Origin: Cymodocea nodosa
Lineage: Eukaryota > Streptophyta > Magnoliopsida > Alismatales > Cymodoceaceae
Reading direction: 5' to 3'
Assembly (NCBI GenBank): GCA_036874045.1
Contig: CM072335.1
Span: forward strand, 26,853,501-26,917,500
DNA: 64,000 nucleotides
Shown here in pieces: positions 56,878-64,000 of the stretch. The translations under genes were made by a program, and so were the position numbers. Position 1 is the first letter of the stretch; each line of letters opens with the position of its first letter. The notes beneath the pieces are model-generated. The model saw only the letters and a program-made list of their open reading frames with translations. It was not told the DNA's origin and ran no database searches.

Positions 56878-59800
56878 TCAGGTGTTGGTTCCCTGTGAGC
56901 TTAAGGAGCCAGTTAAGACAAGCTTCCTTGACCGGTACTGTGCAAACCTCTGTCTTGCGTACTCCATGTAATCAAAATCGATATCATTTACATGATGCTG
57001 CATACAGAGCAGTGTCAAAATTGAGATGATCAGTGTTTAATCCTGTGTGATTGTTAAGAATTATTAACAACAAAAGAAGAGGAGATTAATTTACAGAAAT
57101 GATTCCCCAAAGGCCCCAAAGCAGATGGCTCATTAGAGTGTACATCTCAATATCATGGAGTAAATCTTCAACTTCAGCATTGCCATAGTTTTCACCTGCA
57201 ATATCATTTAGTAGAGACTTGCACTTTGCAATCAAAGAATACAGAAATAAATAGATAAATGAGAAAATAAGGGGAAAATTAAGAATCACTGTCGCTTGCT
57301 ACTGATGAGAAATCGTCTTGAAATTTCCCTTAGATATATATGCCATAAATTAATTATTGCCTCTTTCTAGCCATGTGCTATTAGCAAACCTTATCATCTG
57401 CTAATCCTGAAACTGTTACTAATTGATTTTCCATTGTCTAACAAAAATTCAATGAAGACTTTGTTTTGGATCAACTGACCAAAGATGCTGAGTCAAATCC
57501 ATTATAGACATGTAGCTAACATGTAAGTCAAACATGTTAATTCAGATCATCATTGACATGTAACTAAAAGAGATGCCACAAGCTACAGAAATACTTTCCA
57601 ATTAAGTAGACAATGAAAATCCAAACTTGCCCGTCATTTTCACAGGTCATTCTCTCAAACATTGTAGAATATTTTTTTTAATTTTCTTGATTGTTTTTAT
57701 GCATCAGATGTATTACTGCAGCTAATCTAAGGTTGCAGATCCAGTCACAGTCTCAATCTAGATGGTTTGGTAAAAAGTAAAAACACTTTAAAACTTGCTT
57801 TAACTAAAAATAACTAAAATGTTCCACTGAAGTTATGTCAAAATGGTAGTTGGACGTGAACCATATTACTTCTGATGGATCTCTATGGCAGGATTTAGGA
57901 ATTTAAAGAATAGAAATCTTGATTATGCCAAACTACATTTTTCAAGATAAGTGTCTTATTCACCTGAAGAGCCCAGATATGCCTGTATAAATCTTTCTCG
58001 TTCTTCTAGTCCTGTTACAGAAAATAATTTTGAACTTAGATACAAAAGAAACTGACTTGACGAGGGTGATTGCCTTTGCTTATTAAAACCAATTGATCGT
58101 TTGATATCTGCATATGTTGAAGCACCAACCTGGGTATTTACTGTAATCCAAGATATGAGGCGTCTCTGTATGGTAGTCGGCAGCCATTTCACAAAAATGA
58201 TTGGCAATATCATATGCAATTGGATTGTGGCTTGCATACTCATAGTCCTGGATGACAAGAGAAAGGAGACTGCCATAAGGTTCTTGGTTCTCCTTTCAAC
58301 CACAAATTATGGCAATGGTTCAAAAATTTATAAAACAACTTTCTACAAAGTCATGGGAGTCAAGCTGCCATGGACTAAGCCTCAAGTTGTGCTTGGAAAT
58401 CATGGAAGTCATGCTGGTTCACATAGATAAGTTTTTAAAACAAATGTTTGTCATAGATAAGTGATTCAAAATACATGTAGCTTATCTTGCTTATTTAAAA
58501 GGAATCGTTCTAGCTTAATAGTTCATATAGATGCTTTTCAAAAATTGCCTCCCCTTAACTTATATAAAAGCTCCCTTTACTCCCTTAGTTGTCTTAAGTT
58601 TTTTAACTTATGCCCTCATCATATAACCTTATTATAAATACTAGTGAGAAATTAGAAATCCTATTTTTATAATGACAATAACAATAGTGACAGTAATAAT
58701 GATAATAACGATGATAGTAATAATGTAGGTAATAATAATAAGAATTCTAATAATAATGTTACTTATTATTATAATTATCATAATTATAGTTATAATTAAT
58801 CAAACGAAAAAATATATTAATAAAATAACAATAATATTCATAACTATCATGGCATTAGTTAATAGTAGTTTTTATAATGATAATAATAATAACTGTTATT
58901 TATAATATCAATTATTATTAGGGTTCATGTTACTATTTCAATAATTATGAATTAATCATAATTAAAAAAAATTCAATCATTATTAAATATATAATGAAAC
59001 CAATTACAGTAATTTCTCATAATTAACAATTGTATTAATATCAATATAATTAATTCTACTAATTATTATCACTATAATATTGTCAATATTAATATTTATT
59101 AGTATTACTAACTATAAAGTTTAATATTTTTAATATTTTTGATAACTAATAATGCTAATAATATCATTTATATTATTAATAATTAATAATGGTAATACTT
59201 AATGTAGTTATTATTAATTGATCTTATAATTGGCAATGATGCTATTAACATTTTCATCATAAATATTTTGCAATCAAATTTTTTATTTCATACTACAAGT
59301 TTCATGGGTAATATTATTTTTGCATTTTTTATAAGTCGATTAAAAGTTACATTACCATCTACATCAAAAAAAAGCTTTTCTACGAGTTAGCTCTTGAATA
59401 AATTAGTTTATCATAAAAAATAAGCTACATAAACGGTTCCAAACACTGCGTTGGTAACAGAGCATGCGCAACACCAGTTTGTCTCTGCAATTCAGTTATA
59501 TTAAGAAAAAATTCATGAAAAAAATGCATGCAAACTTCAGCAAGCAGTAACATTTAGATCAATGTGAAAAAAACTTATGCTATTTGACTATTTCCAAGCC
59601 ATGAAAAATGCAAATAAAACAAAATATTTTTCGGCAGCTTCAAATTATAGCATAAACGAAAAATAAAAGAGTCTTGTGCGACAAGGACTTACTATTATAG
59701 TCACCAGTCTTGTTTCTTCATCCATCATTATGTTGCCATATTGAAGATCGTTATGACAGAAACCTAGTTTCTGATTTTCTCGTGGCAAATTATTCTGTAG

Positions 59801-62800
59801 AAAGTTTATTTCACCATCTAATGCATTTAGAGAAAATTCCCGAGCTTCTTCAGATGTGCACGATTTCAATGCCGCTTCAAGCCAGAGCCTGAAAGGATGG
59901 GCAACAAGGGTGTCTAATAAATTCAGACTTGTAGTGGTGCTAAATCCTTCAGTGGAAAAATGAGAGCACCTTAACATACCTCAATCTTTTCCAAAGCATT
60001 ACAGTTTTTGGACCAGGCATGTCAAGGTCATGTAATTCTTTCAATTTTGTTGCTATAAGGAAAGAAGTTTCTGAGTCTCGTAGATCTGATGCTGAAAGTG
60101 TCTGGAAAGCAAAACAAAAAGGCAACATGATTAAGAAACCAACACAGATTCAAAAATCAAAATGATGTCATAAATATCCAATGCAAATTAAACCGAACAA
60201 GATGCAAGGGCAAATTACAAATAAGCGTTCAATTGCGAATACAGATCTACTACCATAAATTCTCAAAGTTCATGTATACCATCGTCCTCTAATTCTCAAA
60301 GTACATATATGTCGTGGAGTTGATGAAAAAATGTAGGAATTTATTCTGAATTAGAAGTATGGAGATACCAATGAAACCAAAGGCTATAGACTAATACTGT
60401 GAGGGAGGATTGTGCTTTTGTAAATGAATGAAATAAATGAAAAGAAAATTATTTGTCATTTGAATAAGAAGTATTTTCAAACATTTGATATTAGTGCCTA
60501 TTCTCCATTGAGAATTTGATTCCTTCGGTTTCCAGCACAACTTTAAAATGTTTCCCATTATTTCTAATCCAAATGAGTAGAATTTAAAAGAAAATTAATT
60601 TTTTTTTTTTTATACATACACAACATTATGCTAGAGTCAAATGGAAAATAAATTATTCTGAATAAATAATTTTTATTTTCCTTTTATTTCTCTTTGACTA
60701 TATATTTTTATTTCCTTAAAATTCCTTGGCATAAATGTCCTATGAATAGATGTAGAGGGTAAGTTTAGTAATGATAAGAACAATGAAAATATACAATTAG
60801 ATGATCTTGAGATTCCTAAAAGCAAAAATTTTAGATATTTGGGATTTATAGTAAGCAATAGTGGAGAAGTTACAAAAGATGTTATTCAAAGAACTAAAAT
60901 AGAATGCACAACGTGAAGAAATCCTTTGGGAATATTGTGTGATAAAAAAGCACTCTTAGAATTAAAAGGAATATTTTATAGGACATCTATACACCTAGCT
61001 ATACCATATGGTACAAAGTACAAGAGGAAAATTTTATAGATTTAGTTTAGTATAAGAGGAAAGTTTTATACCCATAGAAGTTCAATAGAAACACATGTAG
61101 GGAAAGAAAAAATAATTAATTTGGTTAAAACTAAAAGAAGGAGAGGAAGGAAAAAATTACCATGTTAAAAACAGTGAAAGTAGATTTAAAATAACATACT
61201 TTAATGGGAAATTTAATAATGAGTAGAAAAAAATGAAAAAATGTTTCATATGCCTAACCTGATATGATGGTATTAACACATTGATCGCTGTTGTATATGC
61301 CGTTGGATTAGATGTAAGGTTAGATTCAATGAAATAAACTCTAAGATCATTAACGTTTAAACTTCTATCCTACCTCTCGACCATCTTCTTTCCTCCCACA
61401 TTCAAAACTCTCCTACTTCCCCAACATCTTCAATCGTCCTGTGCTTTTTCTTCCTAGGTTTATTGGGAGAAGGTAAAGTTCAAAGGCAAGTTTGTCTTTT
61501 TCATTGTTTTGGTTAGATTTCTAACCCATCACAGTTAGGAGTTAATGCAACAAATAACAATGATTATGTAATTGTATATGATCAAGTGGTAAACATGTTA
61601 TGATGACAGATCATTGTATGGTCAAACATTCGCTTACAGAAAAATCTCCACTGGCAAAAAATATCTATTTTCATGCTTATCCGAACTACTGTATATAGGC
61701 TGTTGGTGCAACAAGTCAAACACGAACCACGACCATTAATGAGCCACATGAACAAACATGTGGAATGGCAACCTCAACAAATAATACACTACCTGTCAGA
61801 GTAAGATTGAGAATAAAATACTACTAACAGATAAAACACCAATTTTAGAATTTTACACAAGTGGAAAACTTACCATAAAACTTTCAAGAGAATTTCAGAG
61901 ATGGTGCGTAGAAATTTTTGAAAATGAACAAAGGATTCTAAGCCACCTACTACAAAGGGTCTTAGTGAAAATGGTGGCAGGAAGAAAATTATCAACATTG
62001 AGCAACAGAACTGCACCAAACGAATTAACCAACTAAAATAACTTAGTTGGCTAGGAGCTGCGATACTCACAACTTTCATGGAGATTTGAATCACAGAGAA
62101 TACAAAAATCACTACCATTATAAAAAAAGACAGTAAATCGATTCTCAGCCACACACAAAAATCACAAACAAAAACGTTAAATAATTGGTCAAATTAAACG
62201 ATTAGGTAAGAATAAGCATGGCCCGTCTGCATCCAATAAATAAACTTCTCTTAGAAGCAGACTTCTCACAACGGTAGACATGTTTTGTATTTTTTGTTCC
62301 TGTTCTTTTTTTTCTAAATTAGATTTAAACCCTGGTGATGAGTATAAAACCACATATACCAACTCAGCTACTTAAATGAATATTATAAGTAAGACAACAA
62401 CGGCAATAACAAAAACTTATTACGGGAATCGAACAAGGTCTGAAAATCTGAAGGAAGCTTGCAGGAAGAAGGAAGCAAACCATGTACCCTGGCGTGAATG
62501 AACTCCTCGACACGTCCATTGGAAAACCTTCCGAGCAATCGAGGGCCCTGCCCATGACTGGACATGCACTCAAACGTCCGAATCTCATCTTTCCGATCGA
62601 AGAACACATCCACCCCCTCACCGTAGATCCTAACCAGCACCTTCTTGGCAGGCGTACCTTTCTCTGTCGTCCACTTGATCTCGTATACCTCGTTCGTCAT
62701 CGCCCCCTTCAGCCTCTCAACCTGAAGGGCCTTGGAGTCCGCCACGTCGTTCCATTTCGAAGCCAGGCTGTGCAAGATGCTCTTCGCCTCCTTCGACAGG

Positions 62801-62847
62801 CACTCCGTGGCATCAATTGCCGTCTCTATCTCGACTGCCGCCACCAT
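56878..62847 (-). CDS. CK1: Choline/ethanolamine kinase
   Basis: Cytosolic kinase that phosphorylates choline (some members also ethanolamine) with ATP, the first step of the CDP-choline route to phosphatidylcholine. Exons in transcript order: 62847-62488, 60101-59980, 59888-59693, 58247-58130, 58011-57964, 57195-57095, 56997-56878 (1065 nt, 354 aa), phases consistent throughout. The N-lobe has [14 protein letters not shown] and VLVRIYG. The Brenner-type catalytic loop [12 protein letters not shown] lies at about 204-215 (Asp208), and the choline-kinase motif [19 protein letters not shown] at 226-244. The C-terminus carries [14 protein letters not shown] and [10 protein letters not shown]. 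The start is the ATG giving MVAAVEIE; a longer frame upstream begins only with TTG. Length and motifs are normal. Choline rather than ethanolamine preference is inferred from family resemblance. Confidence 0.94.
58640..59290. repeat. AT-rich simple-sequence region in choline kinase intron 3
   Basis: A stretch of about 650 bases built largely of degenerate AAT/ATT triplets (ATAATAATAAT and variants) with very few G or C. No coding or transposon feature seen. Confidence 0.75.
60745..61210 (+). mobile_element. RTE-type LINE remnant, copy 2 (choline kinase intron 2... 60102-62487)
   Basis: A near-continuous plus-strand frame reads [31 protein letters not shown] blocks: [48 protein letters not shown] and [15 protein letters not shown]. 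These belong to the same RTE-like reverse transcriptase region as the remnant at 50850-51660. Later blocks ([10 protein letters not shown]) are decayed. It lies antisense to choline kinase. Confidence 0.78.
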
Positions 62848-64000
62848 TATCTTCCAAAACAACAAATTCAAAAAAGGACGGCCGATCGTTTTCTTGTCCG
62901 CTAGTCTGAACTATGAAGAACGGGAGAAAAGCATTAGGATTTGGAGTCAATGGAGAAAACAACAAAGAAATGAAAATTCTCAAGTTCGTAATTTACAAGA
63001 TAAACGACAAATGAAAACGCCAGATTTCGCGCAGAAAAGACAAGTTTCCGAATCGAGAGGGCCGAGGGAAGGAAACAAAATCAAATGAAAATCAAAGAGG
63101 ACTAGAAATTGAGCTCTGGAACAACTTCCAGGGTCTCGATCTGCAAGGAAGCGACCTGACCTTGGAAAATCGGCAGCCGCAAATGTGCAGAAACGACACC
63201 AGTGTTTCTCCTCTGCTCTCGCTCTCCCTCTCTCTCTCTCTCTCTCGTGCGCGTTTACCTCGCCTTTGGGACTTGGGGTATTTATATCCGTTCCCGCCGA
63301 TACGGAAGCATTGTCGGGGTGCAACCGTGGGGTCATTATTGTCCATTAATATTCCGCCACGTGTTAGAAACGGGTCAAATGTGCAACTCCAGCTGGAAAT
63401 CCGTTGGACCGAGGGATTGATTGCTTCGAATATAAGATTTATTTATTTATTTTTCAAGGTAGCTGCCACGACGTACACGTGTACTGAAATCACCCGCCAG
63501 TCGCTCATCGCTGAATTTGAACATTTTAAAAATGAGGATTCAACGAAAAAAAAAAAAACCAAGTCACGATTGAATACTACCAGATACATGCATTACCAAA
63601 AATAAATAAATACTACCAGGTACATATATAGATAGGCTTAGTGAGGTGGTGTTTAGGTAAATATAGAGATAAATAAATAATGAGGTGAAAATATTTCAAC
63701 AGATATCTCTAAGATAGATTCAATTAAGTAAGTTGCAGATAAAATCCGATACTCCCAAACCAAACTAGAATGATTTTGTTCCCTTCAAATTAGATCGATA
63801 TATTTCAGATAATTGCAGGTCCCTTCGCTTTATGTGGTCGAGGTGGATTTTTCAGTGGTGATATTAAGTAATTTTTTTAATGGCACTTCGATTTTTCTAT
63901 AAATACATGAGAATGCGAAAGTAATCGCATAGATGTATTGTTAGATGACTGCGATTATGTGATGAGCTTTTTTATTATAATTAAATAAATATTAATTTTT
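62848..64000. other. Choline kinase leader/promoter and right-edge DNA
   Basis: The first 450 bases (62848-63300) are probably the leader and promoter of choline kinase. A CT microsatellite (GA on the gene strand) lies at 63225-63246. Open frames here are Arg/Glu-rich because of it and have no domain. From 63420 the DNA is AT-rich and I see no gene. Confidence 0.5.

Noticed and set aside
58640-59290. CRISPR-like or satellite array in the triplet-rich region
   Set aside because: It is degenerate AAT-type simple sequence without regular spacers or a fixed unit.
62980-63346. Arg/Glu-rich frames upstream of choline kinase
   Set aside because: They arise from the GA/CT microsatellite in the probable leader.

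Overview
This is nuclear DNA from a flowering plant. Every gene found is a plant nuclear gene with GT-AG introns, spaced by AT-rich intergenic DNA carrying plant-type transposon remnants. GC-rich first exons (the VDE-related, SLOW GREEN 1-like and NF-YC-like genes) suggest a monocot, probably not a grass, but this is an inference. No CRISPR array, tRNA, rRNA, virus or bacterial operon was seen.

Layout. 1-3.9 kb: repeats and a MITE. 4.2-6.0 kb (+): HD-Zip I factor of the HAT5/ATHB1 type with a short uORF in its leader. 6-10.5 kb: mostly AT-rich DNA with one GC-rich island. 10.5-18.2 kb (+): LIP1-type small GTPase, 7 coding exons. 19.5-26.4 kb (-): poly(A)-binding protein, 7 coding exons, with a LINE remnant in an intron. 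27.8-30.5 kb (+): plastid TPR protein resembling SLOW GREEN 1, divergent from the PABP. 32.3-40.3 kb: a Ty1/copia remnant; a 5'-truncated copy of a violaxanthin de-epoxidase-related (VDR) gene; a MITE in its 3' flank; a decayed PIF/Harbinger transposase; and the complete VDR gene. 41.7-42.2 kb (+): single-exon NF-YC13-like histone-fold protein. 44.1-54.2 kb (-): long-chain prenyl diphosphate synthase, 11 coding exons plus a probable untranslated first exon. Its introns hold a 1.4 kb TIR element that captured a CYP78A-type P450 fragment, a hAT-like element with a perfect 8-bp target duplication, and an RTE-type LINE remnant. 56.9-62.8 kb (-): choline kinase, 7 coding exons, with a second RTE remnant in an intron.

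The genes do not form a pathway; they are ordinary neighbouring housekeeping and regulatory loci. Exon models were built by hand from splice motifs, reading phase and family knowledge. Each CDS closes in frame, but no transcript data were available. The most interesting material is genome dynamics: the gene-fragment-carrying TIR element, the VDR partial duplication with a paralogous empty site for its MITE, and the nearby dead transposase. I found no clear evidence of a wholly new biological system.
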